The notes: generated from the sequence alone by a model not told the origin. A DNA stretch of 64,000 bases from CAZBDU01 sp964490725 (GCA_964490725.1 CAZBDU010000005.1:1-64000), one strand, 5' to 3'; positions 33,574-41,541 are shown, counted from the stretch's first letter. Numbers and translations: made by a program.

Positions 33574-35549
33574 ACCGGAAATCAACGGGCGTCCGCCTTC
33601 CGCTCACCGTCAAATTTGCTCTGCTCATCCTGATCATGATGTTTCTGGCCAGCGGCACGCTGTATCTGATCGTACGGATAATCAGCTACGACAACATGAT
33701 GAGCCGCCTGGAGGAGGAGGTATTCCTGCTGGTGTCCTCCACGGACTGGGCCATCTCCCTGCTCCTCGACAGGGGGGACGATCGCTCCATCCAGAGGCTG
33801 CTGGAGAACCTCGGGGCGTCGCCCCGGCTGAGCGAAGTGCGCCTGTACGGCCCCGACGGGACCGTCATGGCCGCCAGCCGGCAGGCGGAGGTGGGAAAGA
33901 AGATCCCCGAGCAGGTCGTCCAGGATGTCTTCTCCACCCAGAAGCTGCGCGCGGTCTCGAAGGTCACGCACGGTTTCATGGTGTCCGAGTACAGCGTGGC
34001 GATACCCATCCGGGGAAAGGAATACAGCAAAGAACGCCTCAGCGACATCAGCGCGGTGCTGTTCGTTCGGCCCAATCTCCAGAACGAGGCCAGAGGGATC
34101 CGGGCCTTCATCAACACCCTGGCCTACCAGATCCTGGCGGCCACGGTGCTGTTCATCCTGGTGATCGGCTTCTTCATCTACTCCTGGATCCTGCGCCCGC
34201 TGCGAACCCTCACCGCCGCCACCAGCCGGATTCGCCAGGGGGACTACGGGCACACGGTGGAGGTGGCGCAGCGGGACGAGCTGGGCAGCTTCGCGGACGC
34301 CTTCAACATCATGCTGCGAGAGATAGAGAGCAAGGACGCCGCCCTCAGGGAGTATTCGAACCACCTGGAAGCCAGGGTAACGGAAGCGAACGCGCAGCTG
34401 GTGCAGGTTCACAAGATGGAGGCGGTGGGCCGGCTGGCCGGCGGCCTGGCGCACGATTTCAACAACATCCTGACCGCCATCATCGGCTACGCCGAGATAC
34501 TCCTGGAGAGGAACCAGGCGGGGGAGCCGAACCATGAGTTTGCAGAGGAGATACGCGGCGCCGCCGGCCGCGCCGCCGCCCTCACGCACCAGCTTCTGGC
34601 GTTCAGCCGCAAGCAGACCCTGCAGCCGCAGGTCAGGGACCTGAACGCGCTGGTCGCGAACCTGGAGAACATGCTGCAGCGGCTGCTGGAAGAGCACGTG
34701 GAGCTTCGAACCGCGCTCCACGAAGGGTTGTGGCCCGTCAAGGTGGACCCTTCGCAGATGGATCAGGCGCTGATGAACCTGGTGGTCAATGCGCGGGACG
34801 CCATGCCGCAGGGTGGAAAGGTGCTGATCGAGACCCGCAACGTGCGGCTCGACGGCGCGTACGCCAGGCGTCATCCCGGGTTCCCGGCTCCGGGGGAGTT
34901 CGTGTTGCTGGCGGTGAGCGACACGGGAACCGGAATGGACCGGGAGACCATGTCTCACCTGTTCGAGCCGTTCTTCACCACCAAGGAGGTGGGAAAGGGG
35001 ACGGGCCTGGGGCTGTCCACGGTCTACGGGATCGTGAAGCAGTCCGGTGGGTACGTCTGGGTGTACAGCGAGATGGGGAAGGGGACGTGCTTCAAGATCT
35101 ATCTTCCCCGCGCCGCGGAGGAAGAGCCTCCCGCGTGTGAACGGGAGAAACCGCAGTCCTGCGCCGGCGAGAGCCAGGGGGAGAGGATTCTGCTGGTCGA
35201 GGACGACCCGGCGGTGCGGTCCCTGCTGCCCATGGTCCTCCGCGAAAAGGGCTACACGGTGCTCGTTGCCCGCGACGGAGGGGAAGCCCTGCGGGTGTTC
35301 AAGGAAAGCGGCGGCGAGCTGGATCTGGTCATCACGGACCTCATCATGCCCGGGATGAACGGCCGCGAGCTGGCCGACAGGCTGAGGGAACAGCGGTCCG
35401 AGCTCAAGGTGATCTTCACCTCCGGCTACTCGAGCAAATCGATGGTGCACCAGGGAATGCTCGATCCGGAGGTGGTATTCCTGGAGAAGCCCATCGCCAT
35501 GGGGACTCTTCTGCGACAGGTCCGCCTGCTGTTGGACAGCCCGCCCTAG
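33570..35549 (+). CDS. hybrid sensor histidine kinase with C-terminal receiver
   Basis: A 659-residue protein from GTG 33,570, inside the stop of the binding lipoprotein. A first membrane segment (residues 9-30) and a second (about 188-210) enclose a periplasmic region of about 155 residues. A HAMP region follows (LRPLRTLTAATSRIRQGDYG), then the phosphoacceptor His in LAGGLAHDFNNILTAIIGYA near residue 293. ATPase boxes are VVNARDAMPQ and VSDTGTGM plus GTGLGLSTVYG. The C-terminal receiver (LVEDDPAVRSLLP) carries its Asp in LVITDLIMPGMNG near residue 588. No HPt or partner regulator is adjacent. Coupling to the lipoprotein suggests ligand-dependent signalling. Confidence 0.93.
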   Translation: MNRKSTGVRLPLTVKFALLILIMMFLASGTLYLIVRIISYDNMMSRLEEEVFLLVSSTDWAISLLLDRGDDRSIQRLLENLGASPRLSEVRLYGPDGTVMAASRQAEVGKKIPEQVVQDVFSTQKLRAVSKVTHGFMVSEYSVAIPIRGKEYSKERLSDISAVLFVRPNLQNEARGIRAFINTLAYQILAATVLFILVIGFFIYSWILRPLRTLTAATSRIRQGDYGHTVEVAQRDELGSFADAFNIMLREIESKDAALREYSNHLEARVTEANAQLVQVHKMEAVGRLAGGLAHDFNNILTAIIGYAEILLERNQAGEPNHEFAEEIRGAAGRAAALTHQLLAFSRKQTLQPQVRDLNALVANLENMLQRLLEEHVELRTALHEGLWPVKVDPSQMDQALMNLVVNARDAMPQGGKVLIETRNVRLDGAYARRHPGFPAPGEFVLLAVSDTGTGMDRETMSHLFEPFFTTKEVGKGTGLGLSTVYGIVKQSGGYVWVYSEMGKGTCFKIYLPRAAEEEPPACEREKPQSCAGESQGERILLVEDDPAVRSLLPMVLREKGYTVLVARDGGEALRVFKESGGELDLVITDLIMPGMNGRELADRLREQRSELKVIFTSGYSSKSMVHQGMLDPEVVFLEKPIAMGTLLRQVRLLLDSPP

Positions 35550-35597
35550 CCGGACGCCGCCGAGCCGCCTCCACCCGCCCGATTCGCCCATGGTAAC

Positions 35598-35627
35598 TTG
35601 ACTTTCTCTACAAACAAAGTATAGAAT
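35598..35627 (+). promoter_or_regulatory. promoter with predicted leaderless GTG start
   Basis: TTGACT (35,598-35,603) and TAGAAT (35,622-35,627) are separated by 18 bases in a short AT-rich patch. The GTG at 35,633 begins only five bases after the -10 box, so transcription would start at about the first codon. There is no Shine-Dalgarno sequence in between. Confidence 0.6.
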
Positions 35628-35632
35628 TGGCC

Positions 35633-35968
35633 GTGATTCGCTCCTTCCTGCTGCCGGCGGGCGCCCGCGCTCGCCGATCGCTCACCGAGGTGCGGCTCAG
35701 CCTTGGCACCGAGGACTTCCCCTGGGAGCTGCGTGTGATGCGCGACCTGGTGGGGACCTACACGGAGGGTTCGACGGAGGCTTTCCTGGCGCGCAGGAAG
35801 TACGGCTGCCTCCTCTCCGATGAGACGGTGGCGGCGCAATGCCGGGCCCTCGACAGGGCCAACCGGTCTCTCCGCCGGGACCTGGACCGCCTGCGCGAGT
35901 CGGGCCTGAGGGTGATCGGCGCGGCAAGCTTCGACGAGGCGGCCCTCTTCCAGGCGCGGACATGGTAG
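35633..35968 (+). CDS. unrecognised 111-residue protein
   Basis: I do not recognise this family. It reads VIRSFLLPAGARARRSLTEV, then LSLGTEDFPWELRVMRDLV, and ends with a strongly charged helical part (ALDRANRSLRRDLDRLRES) that could form a coiled coil. No signal peptide or membrane segment is seen. A good promoter stands directly before it and its codon use is like its neighbours, so it is likely real. Its end overlaps the start of the TauE/SafE-like gene by seven bases, suggesting shared expression and perhaps shared function. Confidence 0.6.
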   Translation: MIRSFLLPAGARARRSLTEVRLSLGTEDFPWELRVMRDLVGTYTEGSTEAFLARRKYGCLLSDETVAAQCRALDRANRSLRRDLDRLRESGLRVIGAASFDEAALFQARTW

Positions 35969-36408
35969 CCGGAATATCCATAGGGATGGGCCTTGTCCTG
36001 ATCGTCTCCACCCTGGCGGCCGAGTACGTGGACTCGACGCTGGGCATGGGATATGGGACGATTCTGACACCGCTCCTGCTGTTTCTGGGCTTTCAGCCTC
36101 TGCAGGTGGTTCCAGCCGTGCTGCTGACCGAGGCGGTCACCGGGATCGCGGCCGCCGTGATGCACCACGCCGTGGGGATCACCTCGCTCGCCGAGGGGCT
36201 GACCTGCCTGGTGGGTGTGCTGGCCTACCTGGTCGCCGGCCGCCAGGTCCACTGGGAGCTGGGCCCGTACCTGGTGATCGGCGCCCTCTGCTCGGTGCCG
36301 CTGTCGGCGCTGACGGTTCGGCGGATCCGGCCGGAGAAGCTGCGCCTGCTGGTGGGAGTGGCGACGGTCCTGCTGGGGGGCCCGACCGTCCTGAAAGTCC
36401 TCCTGTAG
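35962..36408 (+). CDS. half-size TauE/SafE family membrane carrier
   Basis: A 148-residue, highly hydrophobic protein with about four to five membrane segments, starting at ATG 35,962. YVDSTLGMGYGTILTPLLL near the N-terminus is the GxGxG-P type motif of TauE/SafE carriers, and the rest completes one repeat (VLLTEAVTGIAAAVMHHAVG, then VRRIRPEKLRLLVGVATVLL). Ordinary members are about 240-270 residues with two such repeats. This one has a single repeat and would have to dimerise. The family exports sulfite, sulfoacetate and related anions. Neighbours include an SsuA-like binding protein and an Rrf2 regulator. Confidence 0.75.
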   Translation: MVAGISIGMGLVLIVSTLAAEYVDSTLGMGYGTILTPLLLFLGFQPLQVVPAVLLTEAVTGIAAAVMHHAVGITSLAEGLTCLVGVLAYLVAGRQVHWELGPYLVIGALCSVPLSALTVRRIRPEKLRLLVGVATVLLGGPTVLKVLL

Positions 36409-36470
36409 GCGCGGGGCCGGTGGCGCGCCGCCGCGACGGCGGGAGCTGGCGGTCCCTGGCCCGCTGCGTG

Positions 36471-36476
36471 TACAAT
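36471..36476 (+). promoter_or_regulatory. -10 box (TACAAT) of the Rrf2 gene
   Basis: TACAAT ends nine bases before the ATG at 36,486, which would give a leader of only about 2-3 bases. No convincing -35 hexamer is seen 16-18 bases upstream in this GC-rich stretch, so the call rests on the -10 alone. Confidence 0.35.
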
Positions 36477-36485
36477 GGCTGCGGC

Positions 36486-36887
36486 ATGAAGCTGTCCAAG
36501 AAGAGCGAATACGCCTGCCTGGCCCTGATCGAGCTCGCCCGTCACCACGAGCGGGACATGGTCAAAATCGAGGAGCTTTCGGACAGCAACCGCATTCCCC
36601 GCAAGTTCCTGGAACAGATCCTGCTGATCCTCAAGGGCGCGGGCTACCTCAAGAGCCGCCGCGGCGCCGAGGGCGGCTACAGGCTGGCCCGGCCGCCGGA
36701 CCAGATCAGCGTTGCAGAGATCCTTCGCCTCATGGACGGCGCCCTGGCCCCCACCGACTCGGTGAGCAAGTACTTCTACGAGGAGACGCCCATCTCCAGC
36801 AACGTGCGCATGCTGGAGCTCTTCCGGGACATCCGGGACTACATCGCCGCCAGGCTGGAGCAGACCACCTTCGCCGACCTGGTGTAG
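36486..36887 (+). CDS. Rrf2-family transcriptional regulator without Fe-S cysteines
   Basis: A 133-residue winged-helix regulator beginning MKLSKKSEYACLALIELARH. The recognition helix is in NRIPRKFLEQILLILKGAGYL, and SRRGAEGGYRLARPPDQIS is the wing, both diagnostic for Rrf2. The three clustered cysteines that bind an iron-sulfur cluster in IscR and NsrR are absent; only Cys12 is present. It therefore belongs to the cluster-free group that includes the cysteine-metabolism repressor CymR. Placed after a TauE/SafE-like carrier, a role in sulfur-related control is plausible but unproven. Confidence 0.9.
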   Translation: MKLSKKSEYACLALIELARHHERDMVKIEELSDSNRIPRKFLEQILLILKGAGYLKSRRGAEGGYRLARPPDQISVAEILRLMDGALAPTDSVSKYFYEETPISSNVRMLELFRDIRDYIAARLEQTTFADLV

Positions 36888-36994
36888 CGCTGAAGGCCGG
36901 GCAGTACGGAGGACGGGGGCCGCGATGGCCCTACCGGCAAGGCGCGGCCCGCTTCCACCCACCGTCCCGGCTGTACGGGGCGCCCGCCATCTGA

Positions 36995-37000
36995 TACAAT
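36995..37000 (+). promoter_or_regulatory. -10 box (TACAAT) of the second Wzi-like gene
   Basis: TACAAT lies nine bases before ATG 37,010, predicting a leader of about 2-3 bases. A weak -35 (TGTACG, 36,972-36,977) is 17 bases upstream. No Shine-Dalgarno site precedes the start codon. Confidence 0.4.
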
Positions 37001-37009
37001 CGAGCAATC

Positions 37010-38656
37010 ATGTTCATCCGGCGTCCGTTTTCTCCGGCGGCGGCGGCCGCCGTGGTGATCCTCGCGGCCGTGGTCGCCCTGCCGGCGGGCGCCCAGAACG
37101 ACAGGCGGATCCTTCCCCTCTCCTCTCCTGTGTACCGGCAGGTGGACCTGCTCTACCTGGAGCTGGGGCTGGCCCCGGCCAGCCAGGCCCGACCCTGGTC
37201 CCAGGCGGAGCTTGGCTCCATCCTGGGGCGCATCGATGAGAGCCGGCTCTCCGGGGCCGGCAGGCGCACCCTGGCGCAGGTGGAACGGAACCTGCGGCGG
37301 CGCTCGCTGTACGCGGAGGCGGGCCCCGCCGCCTTCAATGCCGGCCTGGAGCTGAACCTGGAGCACTACCTGCACGTGCCCCTGTCAAGCTCCCCGCCGG
37401 CGGCGATCGGAGACTACGTCTGGACGCACGGCTACGAGCAGCGCCTGCCCGTGTTCACCGTGCCCCTGGAGCTGTGGCTGTGGGACAGCCTGTACGCCGC
37501 CTTCGATCTCACCATGAAGGAGGAGCACGGGGCGGTCAGCAACCCCGGGCTTCCCGGGATCGAGAACAACCGCTGGAACCTGCCGGACCCCAGCCGCTTC
37601 TACATCGACCTGTACTTCCCCTTCCGGGCCTTCGTTTCCCTGGGCGGCGACCACTGGGACGTACAGCTCGGCCGGGACAGCCTCAACTGGGGAAACGGGC
37701 TCACCGGCAACTTCCTCCTCTCGGAGTACGCCGACTTCTACGACTTCCTGCGCGCCGCCACCTGGTGGAAGCGGTTCCGCATCGAGCTATTCTACGCGGA
37801 GCTCGACCCGTGGGAGCCCAGCCAGGACGGAAGCGGCGGCTTCAGCGACGTCACCTACAAGTCGCTGCTGGCGCACCGCCTGGAGCTGCGCATCCTGGAG
37901 CGGGTGCTGCTCGCGGTCACCGAGTCCGCGGTCTTTGCCAACACCTTCCCCACCCTGATCAAGAACTTCAACCCCCTGATGATCTACCACAACTGGGCCA
38001 ACCCGGACTACAACATCATGCTCACCGCGGAGCTCACGGTGAGCCCCTGGCGCTACGTGAACCTCTACGGCCAGTTCGACCTGGACGAGCTCACCCTGGG
38101 GATCGAGCGGCAGCGCCTGGGCAGGTACTTCCCCAACATGCTGGGCTGGCTGTTGGGTTTCGACGGGGCCGTGCCGCTGGGACCGGGCTACCTGGGCTTC
38201 GCCGCCGAGTACGCGCACACCGACCCCTGGCTGTACAACCGCGACGGCGGCCCCTACTTCACCTACGTGCGCCGCATCAAGGCCACGGTGATCCAGACCA
38301 CCCCCTACTTTGTGCTGAAGCCCCTGGGCTACCAGGAGGGGCCCGACGCCCTGGTGGGGTTCTTCGCCCTGGGCTACTCGGTCCCGGATCTCTTTGCGGT
38401 GCAGCTGGACCTGAAGCTGGCGGCCAAGGGAGAGCGAACCCTCCAGACCAAGTTCGCCCCGGTGGAGGGAGAGGCCACCCCCACCGGCACCCCGGAGTAC
38501 CGGCGGGTGGTGCACCTGCACGCCCAGGTCAGCCCCTGGGAGATCCTCACCTTCGGCACCGACCTGTACTTCATCGGCGTGATGAACGCCGGCCACGCCT
38601 CAGGCGCCTACACCAACGACCTGGAGTGGGCGGCCTCGGTCCAGCTGCGGCTCTGA
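37010..38656 (+). CDS. Wzi-like outer-membrane beta-barrel, second paralogue
   Basis: A 548-residue protein with a signal peptide ending VVALPAGAQN, a short helical region (SSPVYRQVDLLYLELGLAP), and then a long series of amphipathic beta strands closing with LEWAASVQLRL. QLGRDSLNWGNGLTGNFLL near residue 225 corresponds to the Wzi core segment also seen in the 26,362-28,098 gene. The two proteins share layout and length but are clearly diverged. A role in handling surface polysaccharide at the outer membrane is inferred from the family. It appears to be a single-gene unit. Confidence 0.75.
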   Translation: MFIRRPFSPAAAAAVVILAAVVALPAGAQNDRRILPLSSPVYRQVDLLYLELGLAPASQARPWSQAELGSILGRIDESRLSGAGRRTLAQVERNLRRRSLYAEAGPAAFNAGLELNLEHYLHVPLSSSPPAAIGDYVWTHGYEQRLPVFTVPLELWLWDSLYAAFDLTMKEEHGAVSNPGLPGIENNRWNLPDPSRFYIDLYFPFRAFVSLGGDHWDVQLGRDSLNWGNGLTGNFLLSEYADFYDFLRAATWWKRFRIELFYAELDPWEPSQDGSGGFSDVTYKSLLAHRLELRILERVLLAVTESAVFANTFPTLIKNFNPLMIYHNWANPDYNIMLTAELTVSPWRYVNLYGQFDLDELTLGIERQRLGRYFPNMLGWLLGFDGAVPLGPGYLGFAAEYAHTDPWLYNRDGGPYFTYVRRIKATVIQTTPYFVLKPLGYQEGPDALVGFFALGYSVPDLFAVQLDLKLAAKGERTLQTKFAPVEGEATPTGTPEYRRVVHLHAQVSPWEILTFGTDLYFIGVMNAGHASGAYTNDLEWAASVQLRL

Positions 38657-38727
38657 GGGCGGCCGGAGCCCGGGGGGGCCGCGGGCGCCGGAGGGCCTCC
38701 GCCGGCCCTGCCTGCAGCGGCCCTCCT

Positions 38728-39948
38728 CTACGCCCGGATCCAGCGCAGGACCTCCCCCAGGGAGAAGCGCCGGCCGGTGAGCAGGATCCCCACCCGGAAG
38801 ATGCGCGCCGCCAGCACGATCACGGCCGCGATGGTCACCAGCAGCAGCCCCACCGAGAGAAGGACCTGCCACGGTGCCGGCTCCCCGGCCAGGACGCGGA
38901 CGAACATGACGATGGGCGAGGTCAAGGGGAACAGCGACAGGAACACGCTGAAGGAGCCGTTGGGGTTGGTCATGATCGCCCCGGAGGCCACCATGGGCAG
39001 GATCAGGAAGAGCAGCGCCGGCCAGCTCAGCTGCGCCAGGTTCTGCTCGTCCTCCGCGGCGGCGCCCAGGGCCGCGTAGACGGCGGCGTAGAGGAAGAAG
39101 CCGAGCAGGAAGAACAGCACCAGGAAGCCCAGCACGTCCGTCCCCACCGCCGGCATGCCGGCAAGCCCCAGCCGCGGTCCCAGGACCTTCAGCACCACCG
39201 CGGCCATGCCGACCCACACCGCGTACTGCAGCAGGCTGGCCAGCGCCTGCCCCAGGATCTTGCCGAACATCAGCTCCTCGGCCCGCACGGAGGAGAGCAC
39301 GATCTCCACGGTCCGGTAGCTCTTCTCCTGCACAACCGAGCGGCCGATGGATTGCCCGTAGAGCAGGATGGTCATGTACAGCATCAGAGTGAAGGTGATC
39401 CCGGTCAGGATCGAGGACAGCACGTCCTGGCGCACCCGCCGGCCTCCCTCGGTGATCTGCGCGGAGACCACCTCCGGCGGGCGGGCCAGCTCCTGGTAAA
39501 GCCTGGCGTCCAGCCCCGCCCGCTCCATCCGGCGCTCCACCACTACCTGGCCGATGACGCCGCGCAGCACCTCCAGCACCCGGGGGTCTACGATCTCCCG
39601 GCTCACCAGCTCCAGCTCCCGGGCGTCCGCGAGGTCCGGAGGGATCTCCAGGTAGCCGTACAGGCCGCCGCCCTGCACCATGCGGTCCAGGACGGCCGCG
39701 CTCTCCCCGCTGGCCCGCACGCGGATCCCCGCCTGCTCCAGGGGGGGCCGCACCTGCCGCAGCAGCCGGGGATCCGCCCCCGGCAGCGCGATGGTCACTT
39801 CCTTGCGCTGCGCCCGCTCGGCGATGAGCCCCGGCACCAGGGCCATCGCCGCGATCAGGAAGGGACCCAGCACCGTGAGGATGATGAACGCCCTGTTGGC
39901 GGCGGTCATGCGGAACTCGTGAGCCAGCACCCGCCCCAGCCTGCTCAC
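38728..39948 (-). CDS. ABC-2 type exporter permease
   Basis: A 406-residue permease of the NatB/ABC-2 type. One membrane segment lies at the N-terminus (AFIILTVLGPFLIAAMALVPG), followed by a large external domain (about residues 45-175) and five or six membrane segments after residue 180. SYRTVEIVLSSVRAEELMFGKILG near residue 213 is the conserved coupling region that contacts the ATPase. The start overlaps the ATPase stop by four bases (ATGA). Substrates of this group range from sodium to drugs and lipids, and none can be assigned. Confidence 0.88.
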   Translation of the reverse strand: MSRLGRVLAHEFRMTAANRAFIILTVLGPFLIAAMALVPGLIAERAQRKEVTIALPGADPRLLRQVRPPLEQAGIRVRASGESAAVLDRMVQGGGLYGYLEIPPDLADARELELVSREIVDPRVLEVLRGVIGQVVVERRMERAGLDARLYQELARPPEVVSAQITEGGRRVRQDVLSSILTGITFTLMLYMTILLYGQSIGRSVVQEKSYRTVEIVLSSVRAEELMFGKILGQALASLLQYAVWVGMAAVVLKVLGPRLGLAGMPAVGTDVLGFLVLFFLLGFFLYAAVYAALGAAAEDEQNLAQLSWPALLFLILPMVASGAIMTNPNGSFSVFLSLFPLTSPIVMFVRVLAGEPAPWQVLLSVGLLLVTIAAVIVLAARIFRVGILLTGRRFSLGEVLRWIRA

Positions 39949-40853
39949 TGCCCCGTTCCCCCGGCCGCGCCCACCCGGTCCACGAAGATCTTGTGCAGCG
40001 AGGGGGCCATGACCTCGAACCGCTTCACCGAAACCCTTCCGGCGATGGCCTGAAGCAGCTCATCGGCGCTCCGCCCGGGTGCCAGCTCCGCCTCCACCCA
40101 ACGAGGGTAGCTCAGCAGGTTTGTCACCAGCCCGGAACCTTTCAGAAAGTCCAGGTCTCCGTCGAACTCCACGGCCACGCTGTTCCTCCCGTAGCGGCGT
40201 TTGATCTCCTCCAGGGTGCCGCTGAGCAGCTCCCGGCCGCGATCGATGATGAACACCTGGCTGCACAGGCGCTCGGCCTGATCCATGATGTGGGTGGAGA
40301 AGAGGATGGTCCTCCCCTGCCGTCCCAGCTCCCGGATGGCCTCCTGCAGCACCTCGGTGCTGACCGGATCCAGCCCCGCGAAGGGCTCGTCCAGGAACAG
40401 CACCTCCGGCTCGTGGGCCACCGCGGCGACGAACTGCACCTTCTGGCTCATCCCCTTGGAGAGCTCCCGCACCTTGCGTCCCTTCCATTCGGAGAGCTGC
40501 AGGCGGGCGAGCCAGCGGTCGATGCCGGCCTGCACCTCCCCCGGCCTCTTCCCCTTCAGGGAGGCGAAGTAGAGCAGCACGTCGTTCACGGTCATCTTGC
40601 GATACAGGCCCCGCTCTTCGGGAAGATAGCCGATGCGGTCCCTGTCGGCCGGCCCGGCGGGGCGGCCGTCAAAGAGAACGCGCCCTGCATCGGGGGCCAG
40701 GATGTTCACGATTATGCGGATGGTGGTGGACTTGCCCGCGCCGTTGGGCCCCAGGAGCCCGAAGATGGCGCCCGGCTCTGCGGCGAAGGAGACGCCGTCC
40801 ACGGCCCGCACCGTGTCGAAGCGCTTGCAGAGCCCCTGAACCTCGACCCTCAT
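39945..40853 (-). CDS. ABC transporter ATP-binding protein
   Basis: A 302-residue ATPase starting at ATG 40,853, the leaderless start predicted by the promoter just upstream; the ATG at 40,862 overlaps the -10 box. Walker A is LLGPNGAGKSTTIRII near residue 38. The signature is VRELSKGMSQKVQFV, Walker B is VLFLDEPFAGLDPVS, and the switch His lies in FSTHIMDQAERL. A C-terminal domain of about 75 residues is typical of exporter ATPases in this group. With the adjacent permease it forms a two-gene ABC-2 exporter. Confidence 0.93.
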   Translation of the reverse strand: MRVEVQGLCKRFDTVRAVDGVSFAAEPGAIFGLLGPNGAGKSTTIRIIVNILAPDAGRVLFDGRPAGPADRDRIGYLPEERGLYRKMTVNDVLLYFASLKGKRPGEVQAGIDRWLARLQLSEWKGRKVRELSKGMSQKVQFVAAVAHEPEVLFLDEPFAGLDPVSTEVLQEAIRELGRQGRTILFSTHIMDQAERLCSQVFIIDRGRELLSGTLEEIKRRYGRNSVAVEFDGDLDFLKGSGLVTNLLSYPRWVEAELAPGRSADELLQAIAGRVSVKRFEVMAPSLHKIFVDRVGAAGGTGQ

Positions 40854-40860
40854 CCCCGCC

Positions 40861-40888
40861 ATTCTATCCGCTCCTGCGCTCCTGTCAA
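40861..40888 (-). promoter_or_regulatory. promoter of the ABC exporter operon; leaderless
   Basis: On the minus strand, TTGACA (40,883-40,888) and TAGAAT (40,861-40,866) are separated by 16 bases, close to consensus. The ATG at 40,853 starts seven bases after the -10 box, so transcription should begin at the start codon. Confidence 0.72.
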
Positions 40889-40968
40889 AGGTTCCAACCG
40901 GCTGGGGTGGGAACACCGGCTTGCTGGGGAGCGACGGGGGCAGGGAAAGTGTGCACAGAACCGCGCCT

Positions 40969-40995
40969 GGCGCTGTGTATTCTCTACACAGCGCC
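40969..40995. promoter_or_regulatory. perfect 11-bp inverted repeat upstream of BON-ftsH
   Basis: Two 11-base arms (GGCGCTGTGTA and its exact complement) flank the 5-base centre TTCTC. The size and symmetry fit a dimeric repressor operator. It lies between the divergent ABC-exporter promoter and the BON-ftsH genes, about 100 bases before the BON start. A poor -10-like TATTCT (40,978-40,983) overlaps its centre. The repeated core TACACAG recurs at 57,334 and 57,357. Confidence 0.6.
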
Positions 40996-41003
40996 TGCGC
41001 CGC

Positions 41004-41040
41004 GGCCGCCTCCTCGCGGCCGGGACGGGGCGGCCTTTTT
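41004..41040 (+). terminator. intrinsic terminator-like hairpin in the BON-ftsH leader
   Basis: GGCCGCC (41,004-41,010) pairs perfectly with GGCGGCC (41,029-41,035), followed at once by five T residues. No plus-strand gene ends shortly before it, and the BON-ftsH genes start just after it. An alternative, mutually exclusive hairpin uses the same left arm with GCGGCC at 41,016-41,021. This layout fits an attenuator better than an end-of-operon terminator. Confidence 0.5.
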
Positions 41041-41052
41041 GGCGCGGCGCTT

Positions 41053-41073
41053 GCTTTCAGGTAAGCTGAAAGC
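41053..41073 (+). promoter_or_regulatory. 8-bp hairpin just before the BON ribosome-binding site
   Basis: GCTTTCAG and CTGAAAGC form a perfect 8-bp stem with the loop GTAAG. It ends six bases before the strong GAGGAGG ribosome-binding site (41,079-41,085) of the BON gene. It could influence translation or RNA stability. Confidence 0.45.
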
Positions 41074-41091
41074 GAAGCGGAGGAGGCACGT

Positions 41092-41541
41092 ATGTCCAGT
41101 TCTGGGTACCCGGTTCCGCCGATCCGGCCCAACCCGAACAAGAGTCCCGCGGGCCGGCCGGACTACGAGCAGGTGATCCAGAAGGCTATCCAGGAAGACC
41201 CGGAGATTGCCCGGGAGGTCAACATCTCCGTGAACGTGCAGAAAGAAGAGATCCATCTTATCGGCAAGGTGGGCTCCGGGAAGAACAAGGCCCGCGCCCA
41301 GGAGCTGGCGGAGATCAACTCCCAGCGCAAGATGAAGGTGGTCAACGAGCTCGTGGTGGGCAGAAGAGCCTTGCCGTCCGCCCCCTTGCCGGCGGCTGCG
41401 TTGCCGGAGGGGGCGGATGCCGTCGCCTCTGTCCGCGGCAGTCCGGCGACCGACATCAGCGAGCGGCGGCGTGCGCACGCCCGCGCTCCGCTGCCGGTTT
41501 GGCACGCTTCGTGCTTGCTTTTGAGCAGGAGATACGCATGA
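41092..41541 (+). CDS. BON-like domain protein upstream of ftsH
   Basis: A 149-residue protein. Residues 22-90 (DYEQVIQKAIQEDPEIAREV, then VNVQKEEIHLIGKVGSGK, then MKVVNELVVG) have the alpha/beta pattern of a BON domain. It lacks an obvious signal peptide. The C-terminal 55 residues are rich in Ala, Pro and Arg and carry no recognisable fold. The stop overlaps the ftsH start by four bases (ATGA), so the two are co-translated. BON domains bind membranes or phospholipids in known cases. A helper role for FtsH is only a guess from position. Confidence 0.65.
   Translation: MSSSGYPVPPIRPNPNKSPAGRPDYEQVIQKAIQEDPEIAREVNISVNVQKEEIHLIGKVGSGKNKARAQELAEINSQRKMKVVNELVVGRRALPSAPLPAAALPEGADAVASVRGSPATDISERRRAHARAPLPVWHASCLLLSRRYA

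Noticed and set aside
33582..35591. 669-codon minus-strand open frame opposite the hybrid kinase
   Set aside because: It mirrors a kinase with all catalytic boxes. It has no recognisable motif and no ribosome-binding site.
37474..40053. 859-codon plus-strand open frame spanning the second Wzi gene and the ABC permease
   Set aside because: It runs in the wrong frame through one real gene and antisense to another. Pro/Gln/Gly/Arg repeats reflect base composition only.
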